A DNA stretch of 64,000 nucleotides from Sorghum bicolor (lineage: Eukaryota > Streptophyta > Magnoliopsida > Poales > Poaceae): positions 8,579,894 through 8,643,893 of the forward strand of contig NC_012873.2 in assembly GCF_000003195.3 (NCBI RefSeq), read 5' to 3'. This document shows, piece after piece, positions 11,479 through 22,917 of this stretch. Each line of letters opens with the position of its first letter. Position 1 is the first letter of the stretch. Under the pieces are notes generated by a model. It made no database searches. It was given only the letters and a program-made list of their open reading frames with translations, and was not told the origin of the DNA. The position numbers and the translations under genes are program-made.

Positions 11479-12801
11479 CTAAAACAGTTTCCCGGCGAAG
11501 TCGTTGATGTCGTCGTCCTTGAACGACGGCGACGCCATCTCCCTGAACTGCCTAAGGTCCGCCGTGCTCCGGCCGAGCATCAGCGCCACCTTGGTCCGGA
11601 ACACCTCGCCGTTCTCCCTCCTCTCGACGTCAGCCTCGTCGAGGCACGCCTCGATGTCCTCCTGGACCTTGCGGTAGAACCCGGCGACGTTGCGGAACAT
11701 GTCGAACAGCATACCCACCTGCCAGCCGTGCTCCACCGTGTTGGCCGCCGCCGCCAGCGCGCCGCACAGGACGGCGGCGCCGGAGGCCCAGGAGCCCGCG
11801 GCGGCCTCGCCGACGAAGGCCGTGGCCAGCGCGGCCGTGCCCGCGAGCGCCGGTCCTGCGACGGCGAGGCCGCGGTTGAGCCGCAGCGCCAGCTTGGCGT
11901 TGGACACGTGCTCCTGCTCGTCCTTGGCCCCGAGCACCCGCGCGACGCCGCGCATCTCGTCCTCCAGCTCCCGCGTCCAGCCGTTCCCCGACGACGTGGC
12001 GCCTCGCCGGGGGGCGCCGCCGTTGACGGTCTTGGCCGACGACGAGGACGACGACGACTGAGCCGGCGGCTGCCGCCGCCTGGGCCACCACCGGGTGGGC
12101 TCGACGGTGCTGGGGAACTTGTCGAGCATGCCGGGGAACAGCGGCAGCGGGTACGCCGCGTCGAGGGCGAGCACCCTGTCCATGGCCTCCTGGACCTGGA
12201 CGTTGCCCCCGTGGTCGTCGTCGAGCGCGGCGCGGACGACGTCGCGCTCGAGCTGCCTCCAGAGGCGCGTGGCGTTGCGCTGCTCCTCGGCGAGCTGCGA
12301 CGGCTGGATCCTGTTGACAGCGGCCATGGTGACCGCGGCCGTGGCCAGGAGCAGACCCGCCGAGGCCTTGAGCGCGGCCATGGCCGGCGCGGCGGGCGCC
12401 AGCGCGGCCATGACGGAGGCGGCGAGCGTGAGGGAGTTGGTGGAGTGGAGCAGCAGGTGGTTCCAGTTGTCCCGCTGCCGCCCGATGATGTCGTGCATGT
12501 CCGCGCGGTCCGCGGCCGCCTCGGCGATCGCGCGGAGCCTCTGCGCCGCGGTGCCGGTGCCTCCGCTGCCCTCCGGCGTCGTCGGCGTACCAGCTGGCGC
12601 GCGGCCGTTCACGACGGCGTGGTCGTCGTCCCGGGCGACCTGCCGCAGGTCGTCGATGCTGACCAGCTGCCGGAGGTTAGCCTGATGGACCCGCGTGCGC
12701 AGCCGGAGGAGCCCGGAAAGGCGGCGCGGGCGCGAGGCCGGGAGCAGTGCGGCAGCGACGACGCCTTGCGACTGGAGGAGAAGTGCCTCCGTGACGGCCA
12801 T
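11479..12801 (-). CDS. 'probable F-box protein At4g22030'-like protein, copy 1
   Basis: A single uninterrupted 440-codon frame, very GC-rich at third positions. Residues about 85-190 hold a block (MHDIIGRQRDNWNHLLLHST, then LAASVMAALAPAAP and AVNRIQPSQLAEEQRNATRL) nearly identical to the paralog at 22918-24258. The C-terminal end (REMASPSFKDDDINDFAGKL) is also shared. Alanine-rich hydrophobic stretches near residues 120-165 and 300-345 could be membrane or packed helical segments. I recognise the family from database naming in grasses, where relatives are called 'probable F-box protein At4g22030'; I see no clear F-box, so that name should not be read as function. The basic, Ser/Arg-containing N-terminus could be a plastid transit peptide (inference). 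The ATG at 12801 is the first in the frame. The leader upstream carries a hexanucleotide repeat and a TATTTAT box about 220 bp away. Confidence 0.85.
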   Translation of the reverse strand: MAVTEALLLQSQGVVAAALLPASRPRRLSGLLRLRTRVHQANLRQLVSIDDLRQVARDDDHAVVNGRAPAGTPTTPEGSGGTGTAAQRLRAIAEAAADRADMHDIIGRQRDNWNHLLLHSTNSLTLAASVMAALAPAAPAMAALKASAGLLLATAAVTMAAVNRIQPSQLAEEQRNATRLWRQLERDVVRAALDDDHGGNVQVQEAMDRVLALDAAYPLPLFPGMLDKFPSTVEPTRWWPRRRQPPAQSSSSSSSAKTVNGGAPRRGATSSGNGWTRELEDEMRGVARVLGAKDEQEHVSNAKLALRLNRGLAVAGPALAGTAALATAFVGEAAAGSWASGAAVLCGALAAAANTVEHGWQVGMLFDMFRNVAGFYRKVQEDIEACLDEADVERRENGEVFRTKVALMLGRSTADLRQFREMASPSFKDDDINDFAGKLF

Positions 12802-12900
12802 TTGTAGTGTCGAGTGTGCACGCTGTTGAATTCAGGATTATTAGCCTCCTGCAGGCAGGAAAGGCACACTTGTAGTTTCTTGCTTCGATCTTACATACAT

Positions 12901-12952
12901 ACAGATACAGATACAGATACAGATACAGATACAGATACAGATACAGATACAG
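12901..12952 (-). repeat. (ACAGAT)n hexanucleotide microsatellite in the 5' leader of copy 1
   Basis: About 8.5 perfect ACAGAT units lie 100-150 bp upstream of the start codon of the minus-strand gene at 11479-12801, so probably in its transcribed leader. The paralog has no such repeat. Confidence 0.9.
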
Positions 12953-13018
12953 GCTGGTGTTGAATTGATCACTGACGATGCATATGAGCTGCTGTGTGTT
13001 CCTGCTGGTTCTTGTCGG

Positions 13019-13027
13019 CATAAATAG
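13019..13027 (-). promoter_or_regulatory. candidate TATA box of copy 1
   Basis: On the minus strand the sequence reads CTATTTATG about 220 bp upstream of the start codon at 12801. It is a weak match to the TATA consensus; placement is plausible for a leader of about 190 nt that includes the hexanucleotide repeat. Confidence 0.4.
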
Positions 13028-13227
13028 GCGTGGAGGAGGGGAGGGCTGGGTCTGCAATCTGCAGCAGAACAGAACGGGTGGTACTGCACTACTGCAGTGT
13101 GCCGTTTGGGGCGGATCCAAGTCGAGGTCGACGATGAACGAAGCAGTCAAGACTGAATCAGCTGATGTTGACGAGCTAGACCTCGCGCACTGGTGACTGA
13201 CTGATGCACAACCAGCCAACCTCTTCA

Positions 13228-13317
13228 GCAAGACGGATTGTTTGCAAACCTGCAAGTCATATTTCTTGAGCATTTGGAAATTGCAAGACGGACTGTTTGC
13301 ATACCTGCAAGTCATAT
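13228..13317. repeat. 35-bp direct repeat, 55-bp period
   Basis: GCAAGACGGATTGTTTGCAA at 13228 recurs at 13283 with one C/T difference in these bases; both copies continue to CCTGCAAGTCATAT. It lies in the distal promoter of the minus-strand gene at 11479-12801. Confidence 0.88.
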
Positions 13318-13329
13318 GACTCACCACCG

Positions 13330-14264
13330 TTCATTTGAGCTTATCTGTTAACCATGCATTCAGCAGTGTTTCTCTCTTACAACAAATCAGCGAATAGTTC
13401 TTTCAGCCATAACTTTTTAGCTAAGCGTGGAATGGATTCATGAATAAAATGTCTCGTTCTAATCATCGCGAGCCACAGCAATACCTGTTTTTTTTTTCAG
13501 GTATAAGAATGACTGTCTCCGTAAACTACTAGTCCCAGTAGTGCCGATTGATGTATTTTGTTGGAAAGTTCAGCGATATGATATAAGCTAATAAGCGTAT
13601 AACATGAAGTATAACACCTAACCTGGTCACAAATATATACATCACTAGCACTTTTACACGCCCTTCCCATTTTTTCCGAGGTATACGTACGCACAACCCA
13701 AGATCAAACTTTGTTATGTTTCACTCATACCTTTTTTTTTAAAAAAAATGTAGAATATACGGCACAAATTTGGTGTAATTGGGTCCATATTCGCAAACAG
13801 TGTCATATACAGCGTGCCAAATACATAGTCATGAACACTATAAAGACCCTATATAAATGCGCTTACGCTCATTGAACATCTATAATGCCCAACCCTACAA
13901 TGTAAACAAAATTTTCTCGTTTATAATACAAAAACGCGCAAATCTTGTGCAGAAAAAAATAATAACCCTATATAAGATATTATTGGACACATCAGATCCA
14001 CAACCAGATTTTTCAATTTCTCCTATTAGTGTGGGGTTTTCCTAGTGTTTTAGCATTCAAAATTTAGTATAAACTTTTCCTAGTAAATACCTCCTAGTGA
14101 GGATTCCCTAGTGTTTTGACTAGTGGTAGTGTTTTATTACTAACTAAAAACACTAGGAGAACTCCACCATTTTGGTAGTGGACATATAGGGCCGTATCAG
14201 AACAAGGTGGCTTGTACCACAAATATATCTATGTATAATGTTAAATTGATTTGATAAAATATAA
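13330..14264. other. AT-rich intergenic DNA
   Basis: Contains abutting T and A homopolymers near 13732-13748 and several CCTAGTGTTTT repeats at 14040-14160, one pairing with AAAACACTAGG into a small hairpin. These may be remnants of a MITE; no boundaries could be set. No gene seen. Confidence 0.4.
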
Positions 14265-14800
14265 TTTTTTTGAGGAGAAAACCTCTGCTTTTAAGAAACA
14301 GAGTTTGAACAACCACCCAAAACAAAAGATCCACTGGGAACACCAGTTACTCAGACGCGCATAGAGGAAAACAAAAGCTAAACCAGCCACTAGATTTCAA
14401 CTACATCACTAGAGCTGAACACCGTGGGCTTGAAATCTCCAATCCAAAGCATGATGTTGTCTTTCACTTGCTTGACACGAACCCAATCATCTTCCTTAAG
14501 CAGAATACTCCATTTCTGCATAAATGTTACAGCAGAGTATATGATGTCAGAGGGATACTTTGGAAACTCATGCTGAATAGCCATCCTGTTTCTGTTAGTC
14601 CAGATGGCCCAAGCGAAACCTGCAAAAACAAACAAAATTAACCTAGTAGGTAAAGGCCCTTTGTCTTGAGTCCAAGATTCAGAAAAATCTTTAAGAGAAG
14701 TCGGGTAATTATTCTACTTAAAGATTTCCTGGAGGAAACCCCAGACCATCCCCTTCCAGAACCCATTTCTGGCCTGATCTTTGTTTCCAATAAAATATAA
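14265..14800 (-). mobile_element. LINE (L1-type) 3' fragment
   Basis: On the minus strand, 14390-14635 encodes a peptide with FAWAIWTNRNRMAIQHEFP and an MLWIGDFKP tail. These resemble the linker between the zinc-binding region and RNase H of plant LINE ORF2 proteins. Upstream (14690-14790) another frame reads RNGFWKGMVWGFLQEIF, consistent with a continuing decayed reading frame. The low-coordinate end is a T-run on + (A-tail side on -). It is a 5'-truncated, frame-broken relic. Confidence 0.6.
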
Positions 14801-14819
14801 ATTTTGAAAGTTATTTTAA

Positions 14820-15706
14820 GTGAAAACACCATGTTATTGGACTGACTCAGAGTGTTTATATATATATCCCTGTATACTACTCCATAGACTAGTGGCAGCA
14901 TCAAGTTGCGCTTGCGCCGCACCACTAGCATGCAATCAATTAATCCTAAGGAATCCCGAGAGGAGAATATATGGCGTCCCCAATAGTTTTCAAATAGGAA
15001 TTTCTTTGGTTATCAAAGAGAGAAATTAAATAGCTAGCGACTTCCAGATAGTTAGTCTAGTATAATCTTCCAGAAACACCTCTCTCATATCCCACATAAC
15101 TCTTCACTATAGTGTTTATTTTTTTATTATTTATATGGCTCATCTAACTAGCTATATATTTGTAAATTGAAATTGTAGACGTCGTCCTTAGTTAGCTGGA
15201 CCAGTTTGTGATGCAAATGCATGCATTATTAGTCAAATTCTTGGACCAGATCAATGCAAGTTTATGAATATAAATTCATGCATGCATGTGCCGTTTTCTC
15301 ATGTATGCCACTTGCCAAGTTGATGGTACTCTCTGATCAGTGTCGACCAACACCCACCGGCCACGTACCGCGCGCTCCTAGCTCGCTCGCTCACTGCCTT
15401 CCTTGGGAGGTCGCTGCTGATCGAAGACGTGATCAACCTCCGATCCCTTGGCCACACGGAACTGATGAACTAGGCAATGCAAAGTTCGTGGCACCAAATT
15501 TTCTGACGCACAAAGTGTCCCTGAACCACAGGGAACATTTTGGATCGCTTTGCGCTATCCAACTTGCACGAGCGGATGCAATTGTATTGGTGGATGTATA
15601 GGCTAGCGAGATACACGTACCCAATTGAGCTTCACTCCCATCTCCCAGACGGCCAGACCTGGGAGTCTGGCAACTTCAGTCTGAAATACGGTTTATTAGA
15701 CCTAGC
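14820..15706. other. intergenic, nothing recognised
   Basis: Mixed composition. The longest ORF (15254-15601, +) has no resemblance to any family I know and no coding bias, so I do not call it. Confidence 0.4.
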
Positions 15707-15709
15707 TTG

Positions 15710-16269
15710 CACTACTACAGAATGAGGCATTGGTCGATGTCCAAAATGGCCAAAAACCTTGGCCTTTTTGCGGCCCGGGGTTAAAGACCCCTTTAACACC
15801 GATTCGTAACGCGAACCGGTGCTAAAGGGTCCTGCCCAACGGCTATTGACAGGTGCTGTCGGGGCACGAACCGGTGCTAGAGGGTCCCCTTTAGCACCGG
15901 CCAGTGCCACGGGCCGAGGCAAAGCCTTTAGCACCACACAAACCGGTGCTAAAGGGTGAACCTTTAGCACCGGTTTTTGCCCTGAACCGGTGCTAATTAT
16001 AGGTCCGGTTTATAGGCCGGCTCCCTCCTCCCCTCTGTCCATTTGAAACCGAGAGCACCATTGTTGTTCTTGGAGCTTCTTCTTGCTTGTTCTTCATTTG
16101 TTCTTCATCTCCAACGCCCATCGTTGATCTTCTTCGACTCCGTCATCGTCTCTTCGTGTTTGGAGGTGACTAACTTCAGCCTTTCTTGTCTTTTTCATGT
16201 TGTTTTTGGCTTGTGATGTTCCAGCTCAAATCCACTTTGTTATTTTGAATCATTCACATGAATTAGTAT

Positions 16270-16317
<48 letters not shown>

Positions 16318-16664
16318 TATTTCATGGTTGACCTAGTATTAATGTAGTTTGCAAGAATGAATTATAGTATCTTTTTATGATCTTAGAAAGTAGGATAGTT
16401 CAAATTAATTGGTTTGTTAATATCACTTGATTTATTTTTATTACTACATAATGTCCATTGTATCATACATGTTTACTAGTAAATGTGGAATTTATAATTG
16501 TTTAAAAATTGAGTATGGATAGTACTCAATACTGCAGCAGACCGTTCCCGACCAGTGCTAATGCCTAAAGGGTGGGCCTTTAGTCCCGGAAGGGCAGCAC
16601 CGGCTCGGGAACCGGGGCAACAGACCGTTCCTGACCGGTGCTAATGTCTAATCCTGCAGCAGTG
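15710..16664. mobile_element. non-autonomous CACTA (En/Spm-type) element, complete ends
   Basis: The left end CACTACTACAGAAT and right end ATCCTGCAGCAGTG are imperfect inverted repeats beginning and ending with the CACTA-type motif. They are flanked by the 3-bp duplication TTG (15707-15709 and 16665-16667). Sub-terminal repeats of ACCGGTGCTAAAGGG occur in both orientations (15790-16000 and 16545-16645), the expected transposase-binding arrangement. Internal sequence includes a CT-rich stretch and a (TA)n microsatellite, with no transposase. At 955 bp it must depend on an autonomous partner. Confidence 0.9.
16272..16315. repeat. (TA)n microsatellite inside the CACTA element
   Basis: 44 bases of uninterrupted AT dinucleotides. 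Confidence 0.95.
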
Positions 16665-16667
16665 TTG

Positions 16668-18110
16668 GTCCACTCATGTAGGATATACGATGCAACTTCG
16701 GTCTGGCAACCAAACACACCCTATTGTAATGTAAAGACTAAATGTGAGTGTATATTTGAGGTACGACCTAATAACACTTAGCAATAGAGGTCCAAAAAAG
16801 CACACCCACGATTTACTTAATTGCTAGTCTCTCACTTGACACTACATCACCTTTTCCCTTTTCTATTGAGGACTGAACGAACTATAGATATACTACATGA
16901 CTTAGATCGATCATGGATGGATCTTAAGTTTCTTTTTAGTAGATTTATTAGGCACAAATAAACTAATAAATTGCCTATTATTTTTACTAGTAGTAGCTAC
17001 AAGTACTAGTTGACTTTGATTTCAATACTGAAGTTGTACCAGTAAAAAGTGCCTATATACACATCCACTGACGGCGGCTTTACGCCTAATATCTACTTAC
17101 TGCTGCGTGTTTCGGTGATTGATCTGCACCAGTGGGCTGTATAGATGACCTGGAGCCTTAACGTACCGTACCGGTTAAGTTCATATATTTTATGCAAAGT
17201 GGTGTGGGAGAGTAAGCACAAATGACCGACCGTGTTGACATGTACACTCATCTGTGTCGCATGCATGTAGTAGCACACAATGGTTGGCTCGATCGGTCCA
17301 TTTCTGAGATCGATCGATCTCCCTTCGACCGAGCACAAGAGTCAGCTTCTTAATTGTTCCACCATCTAGCTCCTGGCTCAAATATATGTAATGTAATTAA
17401 TTTAATTAAGTCAACGGATGGGAAATTGCATGCATGCAGCAGGACAGCACTGCATGCAGAGGCGCGCGGGCTGGCATTGTCAAATGTTATCGTCGTCACG
17501 CATGGCGTGCTCGATATCGATCAGGAAAGTCAACGAAAACAGCGCATCGTCGTTGCAATAATGCGATGAGCAAATGCGTTCATCAGAGCTAATACTAATA
17601 ATATTACCGATTATTCGTTCATGGACACATGCATCGTCGTCATGCAGGGCGGGCGTGTAGAAGATTATGCCATTATGCACGGCAATGTGTTTTGTTTTAC
17701 TGCGTAGTATGGGAACCTACCGCCTGTTATTAATTTTTGCTTGTATTTGTGAAAATGAGTGGTTATCGCTGTCGGTTTGAAATATCGATCGGTACCATAT
17801 ATACGATGTGGCGGTGATGAAGTGGTCCACACACTCTACAAGACCTCCACCCCACCCCCCTCGTATCATTTTGTCTCTATGTGTAGACGCATTCTATACT
17901 AAAGCGTCTTTACACGTGCCGTGCAAGGATCTATAGACATGTTTTATTAAACATGTGTAGCAAGCATGGACGCTTTCTAGAGATGACGAGTCAAGTATGT
18001 CTAGAAGACATAAAACGTTTTGTAGGGATGACATCAAGCATGTCTATATCATGTCATGACAATTTAAATTTCGTGTCATGCAAAGTTGATATGCTTATAC
18101 GTTTCATTCT
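16668..18110. other. AT-rich intergenic DNA
   Basis: No gene or bounded element recognised. ORFs are short, and the small ones at 17093-17680 have no family resemblance. Confidence 0.45.
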
Positions 18111-18189
18111 TTTTTTTTTTTTGCTATAATAGCTATTTGGACCTATTTGTTCATAAGCATCTTATTTTGCCTATTGTCAACTCACCTTT

Positions 18190-19676
18190 ACCTGCTAATG
18201 TCTCGGATCTCTAGATTTCCAAACCCAGATTTTGAACCATCAGCTTCTCTCCAACACCTTCAATGATTAGGCTGTCCAAGCTATTGAAACAACTCCAATT
18301 GTCGCCTCCAACTACGATGATATTCTCAGATGGACTCCTGCCAAAAATGGTCTCTGCATAACTAAATCTATTTACTCCCACCAGCAGGTTCACCAACTGC
18401 CTAGTCAAGGAGCCCGAAGCTTAACTGATGATGCAAGCAAAATCCTGCACAAGGTTTGGAAGAGTAAGTCAATCCCACCTATTCTTAAAACCTTTGCTTG
18501 GAGCTACTGATGAAAGAGTTGGTAGGTATTCTGTCCATATAGACAACCATTGTGATTATTGTGGGGACATTGAAACTGACCAACATCTGTTTTTAAATGC
18601 AATCTACCAATTGAAATCTGGTTTGCAGCAGCTAACCCTCCACTCATTACTAATAACATTCATGCAGAAGAAGATGGTGTTCAAATGTCCCTACCTCTTC
18701 TTTTTACCCACAATATAACAGATGAAATCTTATGTAAATTTTTTTCCTTCTCTGGTACATTTGGAAGGCTCGCAATGATAATATATAGGTTCTAGAGGAG
18801 AACATGGACATCTCTCCAGATCTAACAAGCAGTAAGTGCCCACATGAACACACACCTTGATGCACTAAAAGAACAGGAGCTTTATCAGTCAGGTACTGCT
18901 CTTCTTCCTATAGGTGGCGATCAAACAACTCTACAGCCGACTAGCCCACGAAGAGCAGCAACAACCAATGCGGTTCCTAATGCCACAAACTACACCCAAG
19001 GTATACATAATGCATATGCAGGAACATGTCAAGGTAGCCATCAAGCCACTTTGGTGATTGATAGCCTGCTGGTTCCCTTTCCAACTTCAATCAGAGGAAC
19101 CTGTTGCTACACCGACGCCTCAACGATGCCAGACCTTGCTGCATCTGCTCCTAGACATGCGGGTCTCGGCATTTTCATCATCAACACTGATGTGCAACCA
19201 CACCACTGAGCATCTTTATCAAAGCTACTATGTAGGAATCTCCATCGGTGCTCATGGCGAAATCTGCAGCTATGGCTTGCGCAGCAACTCTGCTCAATCA
19301 ACTCCAATCCCATCAGGCGACACTATTCTCGGACAACCAACAGGTGGTCCACTTTCTTAATAGCCCCAATCTCTCTAATCCTCCGGACTGGAGAACTAAG
19401 CCATATATCCAGATCACTGATGCTCTGTTATCAGCAACAAACTCAGTGATGCGCAGGATCAAAAGGACCCAAAATCAGATGGCTGACTCCCTAGCAAAAT
19501 AGGCACTTTGTGCTTTGCAAACCAATCAGCTTGATTATTCAGGAGTCTGTACTAATTTTAGTCATGAAAATGATTGCCCTGTTCTTTGGGCAATCAATGT
19601 TGTAACCATTAACGCTGTAACGGTTGTAACAGCTTCTTGGTGTTAATATATCTATGGTTCACTTGTAAAAAAAAAA
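18190..19676 (+). mobile_element. LINE (L1-type) relic: zinc-binding region and RNase H of ORF2, with A-tail
   Basis: Broken + strand frames preserve ordered LINE ORF2 pieces. Around 18300-18480 a frame reads LRWTPAKNGLCITKSIYSH and then a zinc-binding region of the reverse-transcriptase type (HCDYCGDIETDQHLF, about 18545-18600). At 19090-19200 comes an RNase H start (CYTDAS, AGLGIFI). At 19248-19500 another frame has the end of RNase H (TLFSDNQQVVHFLNSP, RIKRTQNQMADSLAK). The element ends in an A-run at 19667-19676, as expected for target-primed insertion. Frameshifts and the missing reverse transcriptase and endonuclease make it a dead, 5'-truncated copy. No target duplication was found. 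Confidence 0.82.
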
Positions 19677-19679
19677 CAA

Positions 19680-21454
19680 GTGCTTGGCAACCGCGCACTA
19701 ATTAAAAAAAAACAAATGCTGAACCGACTCCTTATCACTACAGAACAAAGAGACATATGAGCCATATTCTAGCTATAGCTTTCTTCTTTGATTTTCGCCC
19801 GTGCCATATATCTCTATCTGCAACCACACTGGGAATTAAAAAAAATTGAGCTATAACTCTATTTTTCTTGTGTCAATATCATTCGAGCAGCATTAATAAT
19901 ATGCGTGTGTTTCATTTAACGTACAGCGCGCGTGAGCTAGCACCGGCAAACCCAAGCCAACCCCAACAACGGCGAACGGTGGTGGTGCTTCAGATCAGCT
20001 GGCCAGAGAAAGCTCCGGGAAGCTGACGAGCCAGGCTAGGTAGCTAGGGCGCGCACACACAGTACACAGCTGCTGCTACTGCCTGCCTGTACATACATAT
20101 ACTTATATACTCCCTGCTACGCGGTACGTGGCGTATCGAATCTGTTCAGTCATTTATTGATCCGTCATTTATTGAGTAACGTTTTTCTCTCCTAACAAAT
20201 TAGAGCAACTCCAGCTCAGATTCTTAAATTAAGCCTTTAGATTTTTTATTTAGAGACTATGATAAAAAAAAAGTAGGGGCTCAAATTAAGATCCAACTCT
20301 AATGAAAAAACTAGACCAAGTTCTTGTCTTACATGGGACCCACATGTCACAGACAAATTCTACATCAACTCCACCGTTTGTAATTCTTGTCTTGATTTAT
20401 GAGTGGGAAGAGAAAAAGTGAGTGGGACCTACAGGATATGGGGTTTTAGATGTGAGGGGCCGAAACTATAATTTGAGAGAGAATGAAAAATTGGAACCCA
20501 AGTAGAAGGTGATTTTTCCCTAGATTTAGAATTAGAATAGAGACTTGGTTTAGTATTTTGAGCGGTGCAGTGTTCATACAGTGAGCGTCTTCAGGGCTCG
20601 ATCTCCGGGCCTGACAGCCAGCGCGCGGCCACGCTGGTGGACAGTGGGACACGTACGCGCGCGGCATCTCACGTCTATCTGTCGGTCTGCACTGCACCAC
20701 CAACAACCGTGTCCATCTGCGCGCGCGCGCAATGCATGCATGCACATCGATCTGGGGGCAGCCAGCGAAGCTCAAGCTGCCGCTGCCGGTGCTGCTAGCT
20801 GCTACGGCTATACACTTCTCGCCTTCACATTCTCATCACGTACTACGTCACGCCTCACGCATGCATATATGCCGGTTTGCCAATGCTAAAAGTTTGTTCT
20901 TTTGCTAAAAGATATATGATGCATGGACCGGCGTTATAATTAAAGAAATGAAAGGTCCGATCTCCACATGCATTTGCCAAAGAGGAGGATCAGGTCGACA
21001 CTTTTGAGACGACATATATATATATATAGTAAAAGTTGACAGTTTGCATGGTTTGCACAAAAGGTCACCTGCCGTACGACATTCACAACTTTTGCGATGA
21101 CCTTTCAAAGTACACACATCAAGGATTACTCGGTTTCTATGCTTGCATGGGCGGTGTGTGTGCTGGGCCTGTGGATCTAATTTAAGGCAGGCACGGTGGA
21201 GCCGGCCGCTCAACTTTGACAAGGGGGTAGGGGAGACGGCTGATCTCAGACCAAAGCATGCAATACTAGTCCACCCACCAATCCATACATGCTATCTCCT
21301 ACATTGGCTAGCACTGTTAAGACACATAAATGTAGGACATAATCATGGGTTAAATTGAGCCATTTTTTTTACTTTATCTTTATCACAATATATCATGCAT
21401 GTGAGAATTTCTTATATAATTGTTTATGATATAATGTGGCTAACGATTGCTTTA
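19680..21454. other. intergenic, nothing firmly recognised
   Basis: A block beginning TTAGAGCAACTCCAGC at 20201 resembles the end of a PIF/Harbinger-type MITE, but I cannot find its partner end. 20560-20900 is GC-rich without a convincing ORF. Confidence 0.4.
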
Positions 21455-21456
21455 TA

Positions 21457-22225
21457 CTCCCTCCGTTACTTAAAAAAAACGTCGTTCTAGCCCCTAACCG
21501 TGTTTTCCCTAAAAATGTCGTTCTTAGCTGGCAGCCGTGAATATGGACGTGTTTGCCTTTGCTGTTTCGATTGCCGCACGGTGCAGTAATCGGTCGCCTC
21601 ATATTCTTGCATGCGCCGCACCGCTCGCCTACCACATCAATTCTCCACTCGCGTCTTTATTAGCCATCGCCGCTGCTCAGCCGTGGTCGCTCGCCATGGA
21701 CGCCGTTCCTGCTCGCCGCCGCTCGTCACTGCTCGTGATCGCCGGTCGCGCTCGCCACCGCTCGTGCTCGCCGCTCGCCTTCAATTCGCCGGACTCAAAG
21801 ATAGTGCCAGACTCCACCGAAGTGGCGCCGGAGTCGGAGATGGTGCCGGACTCCATCGAGGTGGTGCCCTCGCGAGTTTTTTAACCGAAAATAGAGAACA
21901 AGGCAACCCAAACGTCGGTCTTCTTCAACCGAAAATAGCTAGCAGCGAAAACAACGCACCCTCATGAGTTTACCGCAAAAAATTTTTTGCTTCAGCTTTA
22001 CAGCATGGCGCCATGCGCCTCCCACACGCGCCTGGCCGAAAAATTCGCTAAAACAGCCAAACAAGCTTCAGGCAAACAGTGCCATGCAAAAATGCAAAAA
22101 AAAAAAAGCCCCATGCAGGCCATGTGAAAATTGCAACCACCAAGGAAAAGTCTACTCTAATTAACCACTTCTTGGTATCCTAAATGATGTCCTAAACGTC
22201 ATTTTTTTTTGAGTAACGGAGGGAG
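21457..22225. mobile_element. 769-bp TA-flanked element with Stowaway/mariner-type ends and a GC-rich core
   Basis: The left end CTCCCTCCGTTACTTAAAAA and the right end TTTTTGAGTAACGGAGGGAG are inverted repeats of over 30 bp, counting the internal AACGTCGTT / AAACGTCAT blocks. Both sides carry TA (21455-21456, 22226-22227). The core (about 21540-21860) is GC-rich, with Ser/Arg-rich ORFs on the + strand (21537-21884 and 21611-21967) that do not look like transposase. It is far longer than usual Stowaway MITEs, so either a longer non-autonomous mariner relative or one that has picked up foreign sequence. Confidence 0.85.
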
Positions 22226-22475
22226 TACATATTCAACTAAAGTGCTCAAATATTTATGGCATTATATGTATAATTAATGTAAATAAAGAACCCAAGATGC
22301 ATGACCCTCTAAATTTACATTAAAAAAGAAATTAAGTACCGTGCAGGTTTTTTTAGACTTTAACTAAAATTCCAACAGAATCCTTAGGTATTATGCATGT
22401 ATCACTAAACGGTGTGGAATGAAAACGGAAAACCAGGGAGCCACAGCTAGCTAGCATACGATACGAGGCGGGAGG

Positions 22476-22502
22476 GCGGGAGGGAGGGAGGGAGGGAGGG
22501 AG
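22476..22502. repeat. (GGGA)n tract
   Basis: G/A-rich tandem tetranucleotides about 260 bp upstream of the TATA box of the gene at 22918. Confidence 0.8.
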
Positions 22503-22760
22503 TCAGACAACGCGGAGCCGCGGACCAGGGTGTACGTACGGACGACTACGGACCGGACCAGCTGGCCGGGTCACCTGCCAGAAACGGTCTCCTCCTCCAA
22601 CTCCAACTCCAAGCTTGGGGCAAAGCGCGCGCTTTCCCTCTTGAGACCACACAGGAGCACGTCGCGGATGGATCGGGAAAAAATTGACCCGGCCCAGCCC
22701 ACCCGGTCAAACGTACGTTTCCATTCGTCCACCCCCGTGTCCCCGTCCCGCGCCGTCTCC

Positions 22761-22767
22761 TATAAAT
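22761..22767 (+). promoter_or_regulatory. TATA box of At4g22030-like copy 2
   Basis: TATAAATA, preceded by a C/T-rich stretch, lies 157 bp upstream of the ATG at 22918. Transcription would start near 22795, in the repeated TCCCATC tract. Confidence 0.75.
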
Positions 22768-22917
22768 ACCCTCGCTCCCATCTCCCATCTCCCATCAACC
22801 CCCCACCAGCAGCAGCTCTCACATTCTCAGTCATCGCCCAACAGCAATCCGGCCGCAGCGACCAATCCCTGCAATCTTCGAAAAACGCAAACCGACACTT
22901 GCTGATCCAAATCGGCC

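Noticed and set aside
11323..12807. 494-codon + strand ORF over the minus-strand At4g22030-like gene
   Set aside because: It is antisense to a gene with a well-conserved paralog; its Arg/Gly/Val-rich sequence is the usual shadow of high GC3 coding DNA.
15254..15601. 115-codon + ORF
   Set aside because: Low-complexity promoter-like DNA; translation resembles nothing and the start lacks context.
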